From the NCBI RefSeq assembly GCF_000067165.1, contig NC_010162.1, positions 7,137,001 through 7,201,000 on the forward strand: DNA of 64,000 nucleotides. The letters run 5' to 3'. Origin of the DNA: Sorangium cellulosum So ce56. GTDB taxonomy: Bacteria > Myxococcota_A > Polyangia > Polyangiales > Polyangiaceae. The notes under the pieces are model-generated. The model worked only from the letters and a program-made list of their open reading frames with translations, did not search any database and was not told where the DNA came from. The translations under genes were made by a program, and so were the position numbers. This document shows positions 26,282 through 34,400 of the stretch, piece after piece (the first letter of the stretch is position 1; the number at the start of each line of letters is the position of its first letter).

Positions 26282-26830
26282 GTGTGGCTCGAAGCCATCA
26301 TCACGCGGGAGGATCTCGCGCAGATCCTGGGCGAGTTCCTCCCGGTGAAGATCCACCTGGACGACGACGAGACGACCGATCGCTGGCTGTACCTGGGCAA
26401 GGCGACCGAGATTGCCCTGGCGGATGACCTGGGCTTGCGGGTCACCTGCCCGGCGGAGCTCCAGTGGTCCATCGCGGGCGTCAACCCCACCATCCGGCTC
26501 GATGAGCTCAAGGTGCTGATTTGCCCCGAGATCATCGAGAGGAACAAGGGGAGCGTCCTGGCGTTCAACGTCGAGCTCGAGGAGGCGGACATCCGGGGCA
26601 TCCCCTCGATCCTCGATCACACCGTCATGAAGGCGGTCAACGCGGCGCTCGCGAACAAGCGGCCTGAGTGGAACTTCACGAAGACGCTCACGCACACCGT
26701 GGGGCTGCCCTCGAACCTCGATCCGATCGAGGGGCTGCACATCGGGGTCGCCTGGGGCAAGCGCCGCATCAGTCAGGACGCGCTCGTGCTCGTGGTCTCC
26801 TTCAAGCTCAATTTCGTTCGAGGCGACTGA
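26282..26830 (+). CDS. Conserved-looking protein of unknown function, partner of YtxH-like gene
   Basis: A 182-residue protein starting at a GTG (reads MWLEAIITREDLAQILGEF). It has no signal peptide and no membrane segment. The sequence is well balanced in amino acids, unlike spurious GC-rich frames, with alternating hydrophobic strands (LRVTCPAELQWSIAG, GVNPTIRLDELKVLI) and a helix near IPSILDHTVMKAVNAALANK. That strand-helix pattern recalls small lipid-binding TULIP-type folds, but this is only an impression and I do not recognise a named family. It follows the YtxH-like gene by 10 bp and is followed by a strong terminator, so it is the last gene of a two-gene operon and may act in the same stress function. 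Confidence 0.75.
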   Translation: MWLEAIITREDLAQILGEFLPVKIHLDDDETTDRWLYLGKATEIALADDLGLRVTCPAELQWSIAGVNPTIRLDELKVLICPEIIERNKGSVLAFNVELEEADIRGIPSILDHTVMKAVNAALANKRPEWNFTKTLTHTVGLPSNLDPIEGLHIGVAWGKRRISQDALVLVVSFKLNFVRGD

Positions 26831-26847
26831 GCTTCGCGGTTCCCGAC

Positions 26848-26885
26848 AAGCGCCCCGCCCCCCTCTCCGGGGTGGCGGGGCGCTT
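26848..26885 (+). terminator. Strong stem-loop terminator after the YtxH-like operon
   Basis: A perfect 12-bp stem, AAGCGCCCCGCC at 26848-26859 pairing with GGCGGGGCGCTT at 26874-26885, encloses a 14-base loop that can itself pair CCCC with GGGG. It begins 18 bp after the stop codon. A T-run is missing, as usual in such GC-rich genomes; because the hairpin is symmetric it could also stop minus-strand transcripts. Confidence 0.75.
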
Positions 26886-26978
26886 CGCTCGAGCGTCGTT
26901 GGGTCCGGAATCACGCTCGCCCCTTACCCCACGATCCCGGAGGGGGCCGGGCATCCCGCCGAGCCCGCCATCGGTCAC

Positions 26979-27042
26979 CAACGTGAACGTTTGCGTGGTC
27001 GTTTACGTTTACGTGAACGTGAACGTTTACGTGGACGTTCGG
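26979..27042. repeat. Hexanucleotide-based tandem repeat (ACGTxx)
   Basis: About ten degenerate copies of a hexamer of the form ACGTTT, ACGTGA or ACGTGG follow each other between the terminator and the site-2-protease-like gene. Base composition is clearly less GC-rich than the surroundings. Read in a frame it would give alternating Val-Asn/Tyr, but no gene uses it. Origin and role unknown. Confidence 0.8.
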
Positions 27043-27077
27043 AGGTGGGGGGACGCGGCGCGAGGCTTGGTTAACGG

Positions 27078-28202
27078 TTATGCCGAGCCGACCTGAGGAG
27101 CCAGGTGAATCCTCCCGAGCCGACCCCCGCGCCCGCGCGTGAGCGCGCCCGCGATGTCCGAGTGCTTGACGAGCCCGAGGTAACTCTCTCCGTCGAAGAC
27201 GGCGACCACCGGCGTGTTCTTCTCGATCATCTGCCGCCCCACCTCGTCGAGCGACACGTCCGCCTCCACCCGGGGCACATCGCAGCGCATGATCCATGCG
27301 ATGAACGACCCCTCCTGGCCGGCGGCCAGCGCGCGCATGACGTCCGTGCGCGTCACGACCCCGATCACGCGGTCCTCGTAGACGACCGGGAAGTCCGGCT
27401 CCTGGCTCGCGAGGATCCGCCGCGCGGCGTCGCCCACGAGCTCGCCAGGCCACAGCTGGACCGCTCTGCCCTCGCTCGCAGGCTCTTCGGGCGGCGCCAC
27501 CGGCGCCATCACCGCCTGCGCCGCGCGCCACTCCCGCCGCGCCTCCACGAAGAGGAGCGCCGACAGCGCGGCCACGACGAGCTGACCACCGAACAGGCCC
27601 ATGAAGAACAGCACCGCCGCCGCCGCTTGCCCGAACGCCGCCGTCATCGACGTCGCGAGCCAGGCGCCGGTGAGCGGCGAGAGCGCCTCGCGCAGCGCGC
27701 GCCCCCCCTCGAGCGGCAACGCCGGAAGCAGGCCGAGCAGGGCGATCGCCAGGTTCGCGCTGGCAATCCACACGATCGCGGCCTCGCGCGAGGGCGCCTC
27801 GGCGGCCCGAAGGACCGAGATCCACCCGAGCTCGCCCACCCCGCGCTGGGCCTCGACGGCCAGCGCGAAGAGCGCCGCGAGCGCCACGTTCGCCGCGAGG
27901 CCGAGCGCGGCGCCCTGCGCCCGTCCCACAGCAGGACGCGACCGGCTGACGATCGGGCCGAGCGGCGAGAGCTGGATCTCCCGCAGCCTCTGCCCGAGCT
28001 GCCTGGCCACGATCCCCTGCACGAGCGCCTGGAACCCCACGCACCCGAGCAGCGCCGCGCCCAGCGCGCAGCCGAAGAGCGCGCCGCTCCAGCCGTGCCG
28101 CGCTCCCCACTGGAGCGCCCCGATCGGGAGCAGCAGGCCGAACGCCGCATGTACAAACACATCCACACCGCCGAGCCGCGTGATCCTGATGACCGACTTC
28201 AT
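27078..28202 (-). CDS. Site-2-protease (M50, Rip3-like) homologue with lost zinc site, plus two CBS domains
   Basis: A 374-residue multi-pass membrane protein. The N-terminus (MKSVIRITRLGGVDVFVH) and the block GCVGFQALVQGIVARQLGQ align with the first helices and HExxH helix of Rip3-type proteases, yet the HExxH position reads QALVQ: both His and the Glu are replaced. The second motif, normally PxxPLDGGR, reads PALPLEGGR, with Asp to Glu. The membrane domain is therefore expected to be proteolytically dead. C-terminal residues about 255-370 form a CBS pair (VVYEDRVIGVVTRTDVMRAL and VVAVFDGESYLGLVKHSDIA), which typically binds adenine nucleotides. The ATG at 28202 follows AGGAG at 9-bp spacing. 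A strong sigma54 promoter match lies 156 bp upstream. Possibly a substrate-binding pseudoprotease governed by energy state. Confidence 0.85.
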   Translation of the reverse strand: MKSVIRITRLGGVDVFVHAAFGLLLPIGALQWGARHGWSGALFGCALGAALLGCVGFQALVQGIVARQLGQRLREIQLSPLGPIVSRSRPAVGRAQGAALGLAANVALAALFALAVEAQRGVGELGWISVLRAAEAPSREAAIVWIASANLAIALLGLLPALPLEGGRALREALSPLTGAWLATSMTAAFGQAAAAVLFFMGLFGGQLVVAALSALLFVEARREWRAAQAVMAPVAPPEEPASEGRAVQLWPGELVGDAARRILASQEPDFPVVYEDRVIGVVTRTDVMRALAAGQEGSFIAWIMRCDVPRVEADVSLDEVGRQMIEKNTPVVAVFDGESYLGLVKHSDIAGALTRGRGGRLGRIHLAPQVGSA

Positions 28203-28357
28203 GGTGTCTTGCTCCTGGGTTCCCGCAGGCACCTGCACATGGCGGGAGGCGCAGTTCCGACGTGCCACTGCCCCCTCCCCCGGGGCGTGGCGAACACCTC
28301 GTCGCGCGATCGACGGCTCGGCGGACGGGCACTTGTCCCAGATCTTTCTGATTTTAC
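28203..28357. other. 5' leader of the site-2-protease-like gene
   Basis: About 145 bp between the predicted sigma54 start site and the ATG on the minus strand. It holds the AGGAG ribosome binding site near 28212-28216. No open frame or hairpin of note is seen; I cannot support a riboswitch. Confidence 0.4.
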
Positions 28358-28373
28358 TGCAAATCACGTGCCG
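28358..28373 (-). promoter_or_regulatory. Sigma54 (-24/-12) promoter upstream of the site-2-protease-like gene
   Basis: On the minus strand the element reads CGGCAC-GTGAT-TTGCA: five of six matches to TGGCAC and five of five to TTGCA with the exact GG-N10-GC spacing. It lies 156 bp upstream of the ATG in the only gap that can serve this gene. The surrounding bases are A/T-rich for this genome. Confidence 0.68.
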
Positions 28374-28625
28374 ATTTCCTGCGCCTCACCTGCGAGGGAG
28401 CGGCGCGCGGAGCCATTCTGGCGTTCAGGGAGGGCGCGACTGGCCTGAAGGGCTATTCCGCGGCGCTGGTGGTCGTCATCGCGTCGTCATCGCGTCACCG
28501 AGGCAGAGCCCGGCAGGGCCCGGAGCGGCCTGCGACACCCCCGAGGGACACAGCGGATGCCGGGCTCATCACACGTCGCCTGAATGCCGCGGTGTGGCGT
28601 TCCGCTACATGGTGGGCGCACACCG
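28374..28625. other. Intergenic region with no gene seen
   Basis: A 250-bp stretch between the minus-strand MscS stop and the sigma54 element. It has an 11-bp direct duplication (GTCGTCATCGC, two copies from 28472) and no supported open frame. No clear terminator hairpin for the MscS gene was found. Confidence 0.4.
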
Positions 28626-29807
28626 TCACGGCGCCACATCGGGCAGCCTGTCGCCCGCTCCAGCCCGGCGCGCGCGGCCCGAGGCCGGACCACGCCCCTC
28701 TGCCGCTTCCGAGAGAGAGGTGCTCCGGGTCAAACGCTCCTGCGGCAGGTACGCGCCGCCCTCGAGCTCCTGGACCCAGCGGACCATCTCCTCGCGAAGC
28801 CAGCACCGAAGATCGAACAGCTGCCCAGGATCGCGCGCCGAGACGAGGAGACGCACCTGGATCGTGCGCTCTGTCACATTCGTGACCTGAACGGCCTTCA
28901 CGCGCTCGTCCCAGAGCTCGCTGCTCGGGAGGATCGACTCGAAATGCCGCCGCACGGCGTCCACGGGGGTCCGGTAATCCACGTAGATCTCGACGGTGCC
29001 CAGCTTCGCCGCCCCGTGCTTCGTCCAGTTCTGAAACGACTGGTCCAGGAGCCTCGCCGTCGGGACGATGAGCCGCCGCTCGTCCCAGATCTTCACGACC
29101 ACGTGGGTCAGCCGGATCTCCTCGATCGTCCCGAACTCGCCGTCCACCACGACCTTGTCGCCGAGGTCGATGGGGCGGGTGAACAGGATGTGGAGGCCCG
29201 ACAGGATCGCGCCGACCGGCTTCTGCGCCGCGAGGCCGAGCACGACGCCCGCGATGCCGGCCGACGCCAGCAACGAGACGCCGACGTTCCTCACCGCCTC
29301 GAAGTTCAGGAGCACGAGCGCGCTCGCCACGATCACGATGAGCACCCGCGCGACCCGCTCGAGCACGCGCGCCTGGGTGCGGAGCCCGCGGGACGACTCG
29401 CTCCCCTCCTCGAGGTGACGCAGGGCGCGCGCGTCCAGCACCTCCGTGAGGATCCCCACGATGCGCAGAAGGAGCCACGCCACCCCGCCGATGAACAGCG
29501 CCGAGAGGAGCGAGCGCAGATCCGTCACGAGGCCCTGGCCGAGCCGGGTGAGCTTGGCGAGGCCCGCTGTCAGGACGACCCCGAGACAAAGGGTCACGGG
29601 GCCGATTGCCGCGTCGAGTGTCTTTTCGTCCCACGGCGTCGCGGTCCGTCGCGCGACGACCGAACCGGCGCGCCGGAAGGCGCCCGCGGCGATCCGAGCG
29701 AGCCCGAAGCCGACCGGAACGCTCGCCGCGACGATCACCCACGGCCACACTCCATCCCCCGGGATCCCCAGCCGGGCGCCGAGCGATTCAAAGTTCGAGT
29801 TCTGCAT
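28626..29807 (-). CDS. MscS-family small-conductance mechanosensitive channel
   Basis: A 393-residue membrane protein with about five transmembrane helices. The pore-lining TM3 region is VGVSLLASAGIAGVVLGLAAQKPVGAI (coded near 29210-29290), with the Gly/Ala packing and the Ala-Gln-Lys turn of MscS, followed directly by the beta-domain signature FTRPIDLGDKVVVDGEFGTI and then IVPTARLLDQ, the usual (I/V)PN position. It should open under membrane tension and release solutes on osmotic downshock. The C-terminal tail of about 35 residues is Arg/Gly/Ala-rich and unusual. ATG at 29807. Upstream is a weak -24/-12 candidate. Located between the protease-like and octapeptide-repeat genes, in the stress-related region. 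Confidence 0.93.
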   Translation of the reverse strand: MQNSNFESLGARLGIPGDGVWPWVIVAASVPVGFGLARIAAGAFRRAGSVVARRTATPWDEKTLDAAIGPVTLCLGVVLTAGLAKLTRLGQGLVTDLRSLLSALFIGGVAWLLLRIVGILTEVLDARALRHLEEGSESSRGLRTQARVLERVARVLIVIVASALVLLNFEAVRNVGVSLLASAGIAGVVLGLAAQKPVGAILSGLHILFTRPIDLGDKVVVDGEFGTIEEIRLTHVVVKIWDERRLIVPTARLLDQSFQNWTKHGAAKLGTVEIYVDYRTPVDAVRRHFESILPSSELWDERVKAVQVTNVTERTIQVRLLVSARDPGQLFDLRCWLREEMVRWVQELEGGAYLPQERLTRSTSLSEAAEGRGPASGRARRAGAGDRLPDVAP

Positions 29808-30140
29808 GCGTCCACTCCTTCACCAGCGCACCAGCGCCGCGCGCGCCTCCGTGGCCTGGAGCCCCGGGGACACGGGCCTCCCCGCCGCGCCCCGCCGCGC
29901 TCTGGAGAGCGGCGGAGAGGGCCGTGACCGGGCGAGGCGCGCCGGGCTCATCCATCGTGTGTGCGGCGTCCCCACGGCACAGGGCGTGCCGCGGACCCCT
30001 CCCCCGCGTGCCCAGCCAGTTCTCCGCCGCTCGCCGACAGGAGCGCGCGAGGACGGATGGAGGCAGGCGCGCCCCATGGCGGCGATCCGCGCCAGCGTCG
30101 CTCGACCCCCGCCGGGTGCGTGCGACCGACCCGAGCGGCG
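29808..30140. other. Divergent intergenic region
   Basis: About 330 bp separating the MscS gene from the octapeptide-repeat gene. It contains the weak minus-strand -24/-12 candidate at 29976 and ends at the plus-strand candidate at 30141. Open frames here are Arg/Ala/Pro-rich on both strands and lack ribosome binding sites, so no gene is called. Confidence 0.45.
29976..29991 (-). promoter_or_regulatory. Weak candidate sigma54 element upstream of the MscS gene
   Basis: On the minus strand it reads CGGCAC-GCCCT-GTGCC, with correct GG-N10-GC spacing and five of six -24 matches but a poor -12 box. It is 169 bp before the start codon. The sequence is also a GGCAC/GTGCC inverted repeat, which could be the real reason for the match. 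Confidence 0.25.
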
Positions 30141-30156
30141 CGGCATGCGGTGTGCA
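30141..30156 (+). promoter_or_regulatory. Candidate sigma54 (-24/-12) promoter of the octapeptide-repeat gene
   Basis: CGGCAT-GCGGT-GTGCA shows GG and GC ten bases apart, four of six -24 matches and four of five -12 matches. It lies about 90 bp before the ATG at 30245 in the correct orientation. Confidence 0.4.
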
Positions 30157-30244
30157 CCGGCGATGACAGGCGATGAGCGGCGATGAGCGGCGGAGCCGAC
30201 GGCGCGCCGAGATCGGCTGAAGAAACGCGGCAAAGGGATCGTTT

Positions 30245-30841
30245 ATGTCAGAGCGCAGAAGCCAGGTCGATGATCTCACTCGGCTCACCGAGGAGGATTT
30301 CACGCGGCTCACGCAGGAGACCGAGCGGCTCGCGAAGCACGTCGAGGATCTCCGGCACCGGATCGCCGCGACGACCGCGAAGCGGCGCGCGTCCTCCGGC
30401 ACGCTCCCTGCGCAGAGCGCCGCCCCGTTCGCACCGCCGCACGGGTCCCCCTCGGAGCGGACGCACAACGCGACCCCGGAGCGTCCGTGCGACGCCGCCG
30501 CGGAGCGGCCGTATGACGGGACACCGGAACGGCCGTATGACGGGCCACCGGAGCGGCCGTATGAAGCCGCCGAAGAGCGGGCGCACGACGCGGCGCCGGA
30601 GCGGCCGCTCCGCGGAGCGACGGAGAGGCCGCCCCCCCGCCACTCTCCCTTTCCCGAGCGCACCTCGTGCCTCGCGAACGTGTCGCGATGGCTGCCGCCG
30701 CTCAGGACCGCGAGAGATGCCATGGAGTCGGGCGTCCATGAGAGGGTGGGAGAGGCAGGGCGTTACAGCATCATCACGCCGCGCAACAAGCCGAGCGATC
30801 TCCCGACGAGGCGCCGCACGCCCAAGTCCGACGTGGCCTGA
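30245..30841 (+). CDS. Hypothetical protein with N-terminal coiled coil and ERPxDxxP octapeptide repeats
   Basis: A 198-residue soluble protein. Residues about 8-42 are a Leu-spaced coiled coil (DDLTRLTEEDFTRLTQETER continuing to a Leu-Arg-His end). Residues 71-134 are eight consecutive 8-residue units such as ERPCDAAA, ERPYDGTP, ERPYDGPP and ERPYEAAE, fading towards the end; the DNA period is 24 bp. The last third is less ordered and ends RRTPKSDVA. Expected to be largely disordered and charged, perhaps a scaffold or a cell-envelope spacer if exported, though no signal peptide is seen. The ATG follows AAAGGGAT. A sigma54-like element sits about 90 bp upstream. No family recognised; real gene likely because of the ribosome binding site and coiled coil. 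Confidence 0.68.
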   Translation: MSERRSQVDDLTRLTEEDFTRLTQETERLAKHVEDLRHRIAATTAKRRASSGTLPAQSAAPFAPPHGSPSERTHNATPERPCDAAAERPYDGTPERPYDGPPERPYEAAEERAHDAAPERPLRGATERPPPRHSPFPERTSCLANVSRWLPPLRTARDAMESGVHERVGEAGRYSIITPRNKPSDLPTRRRTPKSDVA

Positions 30842-31356
30842 GGCGCCGGCTCGGAGGGCCGCCCCGCCAGCGCAGGAGGCCGCTTCCGCCGGTGCCCCGC
30901 CGCGGCCTCACGCGCGCGCTCTGCCGACCGCGCGCCGCTGGCACGCGCGCCTTGCGCGCCGACCGCGCGCCGCACGCGCGCGCGCCTTGCGCGCCGCACG
31001 CGCGCGCTGCGTGCCGCGCGTGGCGCGAAGCTTGCCCGGCTGAGCGCCTGCTAGTAATACGAGCCCATGCTGCTGCGCGGTGGGAGCAGAAGCGCATGGC
31101 CGACGTGCCATGAAGCCTGAACCCGAGGGGCCCCCGACGGCCGCCTCTCGGCCTTTCAGCGAGGGCCCCGCTCCTCGGCTGCGGGGAGCCCCAGCGCAGC
31201 CTCGACCGATGAGTCCGCCGTCCAGGCGAGTGGGCCTGTCCTCCTGCCGTCCTCTCGCGCGGCGCCCTGGGATCACGCCGGGGCACCGGGTCCGACAGCC
31301 TCCAGCGCCCCTGAGCCCCTCCGCGCCCGGGGCGCGCGCTCATTTCCCTTCTTATT
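30842..31356. other. Long intergenic region with CG-rich simple repeats
   Basis: More than 500 bp without a supported gene before the poly-HAMP kinase. From about 30935 to 31018 it holds repeats of GCGCGCCTTGCGCGCCG- and GCACGCGCGC-type units, nearly pure C/G. The remainder is ordinary composition with no ribosome binding site or plausible protein. A long leader or an unrecognised small RNA cannot be excluded. Confidence 0.5.
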
Positions 31357-31386
31357 GACCGATCGGTCCTGCCTGCAGGCGGGACC
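31357..31386. promoter_or_regulatory. Two overlapping palindromes upstream of the poly-HAMP kinase gene
   Basis: A perfect 12-bp palindrome GACCGATCGGTC (31357-31368) overlaps a 22-bp near-perfect one, GGTCCTGCCTGCAGGCGGGACC at 31365-31386 with one mismatched pair. Together they end 14 bp before the ATG and lie next to an A/T-rich stretch (CTTCTTATTG) that could be part of a promoter. The position suggests an operator or an RNA hairpin that limits translation. Confidence 0.5.
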
Positions 31387-31400
31387 TGGAGAACAGCGGC

Positions 31401-34400
31401 ATGGAGCAGCGAAGCGACCTCGACAAGGCGGCCCGCAAGGCGAGAGCCGGCAATGGCAAGAGCAAGAAGGCCGCGTCCGGGAATGGGCTGCAGGACGGCG
31501 CCGCGCGCGCGAGGAAGGCCCGCCCGGCCGAGCGCTCCCGCGCCGCCGCGCCGCTCGAGAGCGACGAGCTCGACCGTCGGACGCTGCTGATGTCGCTGAC
31601 GGGCCTGAAGAAGGGCGATTTCTCGGTGCGGCTGCCCGTCCACTGGCTCGGGCTCGACGGGAAGATCGCCGATACGTTCAACGATGTCGTCGAGCGCAAC
31701 GAGAAGCTCGCGAAGGAGCTCGCCCGCCTGAGCCGCGCGGTGGGCAAGGAGGGCAAGCTCTCCCAGCGCGCCTTCATCGGCGAGGTGAGCGGCGCATGGG
31801 CCGACGAGATCGCGTGCATCAACGCGCTGATCGGCGATCTCGTCCACCCCACCGCCGAGACGGCGCGCGTCATCGGCGCCGTGGCCAAGGGCGATCTCTC
31901 GCAGACGATGGCCCTCGAGGTGGACGGCAGGCCGCTCGACGGCGAGTTCCTCCGGACCGCCAAGACCGTCAACACGATGGTCGAGCAGCTCGGCTCCTTC
32001 GCCTCCGAGGTCATCCGCGTGGCGCGCGAGGTCGGCACCGAGGGCAAGCTCGGCGGGCAGGCCGACGTCCGCGGCGTCGCCGGCAGCTGGAAGGACCTCA
32101 CCGACTCCGTCAACTCGATGGCCGGCAACCTCACCTCCCAGGTGCGCAACATCGCCGCCGTCACCACCGCCGTCGCCACGGGCGATCTCTCGAAGAAGAT
32201 CACCGTCGACGTGAAGGGCGAGATCCTCGAGCTCAAGGACACCATCAACACGATGGTCGATCAGCTCCGCTCCTTCGCCTCCGAGGTCACCCGCGTCGCC
32301 CGCGAGGTCGGCACCGAGGGCAAGCTCGGCGGGCAGGCCGACGTCCGCGGCGTCGCTGGCACCTGGAAGGACCTCACCGACTCCGTCAACTCGATGGCCG
32401 GCAACCTCACCTCCCAGGTGCGCAACATCGCCGCCGTCACAACCGCCGTCGCCAACGGCGATCTCTCGAAGAAGATCACCGTCGACGTCAAGGGCGAGAT
32501 CCTGGAGCTCAAGAATACCATCAACACGATGGTGGACCAGCTCAACTCCTTCGCCTCCGAGGTCACCCGCGTCGCCCGCGAGGTCGGCACCGAGGGAAAG
32601 CTCGGCGGGCAGGCCGACGTCCGCGGCGTCGCGGGCACCTGGAAGGACCTCACCGACTCCGTCAACTCGATGGCGTCGAACCTCACGGCCCAGGTGCGCA
32701 ACATCGCGACCGTCACCACCGCCGTGGCCAAGGGCGACCTCTCGAAGAAGATCACCGTCGACGTCAAGGGCGAGATCCTGGAGCTCAAGAACACCATCAA
32801 CACGATGGTCGATCAGCTCAACTCCTTCGCCTCCGAGGTCACCCGCGTCGCCCGCGAGGTCGGCACCGAGGGCAAGCTCGGCGGGCAGGCCGACGTCCGC
32901 GGCGTCGCTGGCACCTGGAAGGACCTCACCGACTCCGTCAACTCGATGGCCGGCAACCTCACCTCCCAGGTGCGCAACATCGCCGCCGTCACCACCGCCG
33001 TCGCCAACGGCGATCTCTCCGAGAAGATCACGGTCGACGTGAAGGGCGAGATCCTGGAGCTCAAGAACACCATCAACACGATGGTCGATCAGCTCCGCTC
33101 CTTCGCCTCCGAGGTCACCCGCGTCGCCCGCGAGGTCGGCACCGAGGGCAAGCTCGGCGGGCAGGCCGACGTCCGCGGCGTCGCGGGCACCTGGAAGGAC
33201 CTCACCGACAACGTGAACTCGATGGCCGGCAACCTGACGAACCAGGTGCGCGGCATCGCCAAGGTCGTGACCGCGGTCGCCAACGGCGATCTCAAGCGCA
33301 AGCTGGTCGTCGACGCCAAGGGGGAGATCGCCGCGCTCGCGGACACGATCAACGGCATGATCGAGACGCTCGCGACGTTCGCGGATCAGGTGACGACGGT
33401 GGCGCGCGAGGTCGGCGTCGAGGGCAAGCTCGGCGGGCAGGCGAGCGTGCCCGGCGCGGCCGGCACGTGGAAGGACCTCACCGACAACGTGAACCAGCTC
33501 GCGGCGAACCTCACCACGCAGGTGCGCGCCATCGCCGAGGTCGCCACCGCCGTGACCAAGGGCGATCTCACCCGGTCCATCAAGGTCGAGGCGCAGGGCG
33601 AGGTCGCCGCGCTGAAGGACAACATCAATGAGATGATCCGGAACCTCAAGGACACGACGCTGAAGAACAGCGAGACGGACTGGCTCAAGAGCAACCTCGC
33701 CAAGTTCTCGCGCATGCTCCAGGGGCAGAAGGATCTGCTCACCGTCGGCCGGAGGATCCTGTCCGAGCTCGCCACCGTCGTCACGGCGCAGCAGGGCGTC
33801 TTTTACATCATGGATGCCTCCCGCGAGGAGCCCGTCCTGAAGCTGCTCGCGAGCTACGCGTTCAAGGAGCGCAAGCACGTCGACAACCAGTTCAAGCTGG
33901 GCGAGGGGCTCGTCGGGCAGTGCGCGCTCGAGAAGGAGAAGATCCTCCTCGTCAACGCGCCCCCCGATTACATCACGATCACGAGCGGCCTCGGCGACGC
34001 GCCCCCGGTCAACATCATCGTGATGCCCGTGCTCTTCGAGGGGCAGGTGAAGGCCGTCATCGAGCTCGCGTCGCTCGAGCGCTTCAGCCCGACCCACCAG
34101 GCGTTCCTCGACCAGCTCACCGAGTCGATCGGCATCGTGCTCAACACGATCGAGGCCAACATGCGCACCGAGGACCTGCTCAAGCAGTCCCAGTCGCTGG
34201 CGCGCGAGCTCCAGAGCCAGCAGGAGGAGCTCCAGGAGACGAACGCCGCGCTCGGCGAGAAGGCGCGCCTCCTGGCGGAGCAGAACGTGGAGGTCGAGCG
34301 GAAGAACCACGAGGTCGAGCAGGCCCGCCAGGCCCTGGAGGAGAAGGCGCGCCAGCTCGCCCTCACGTCCAAGTACAAGTCGGAGTTCATGGCCAACATG

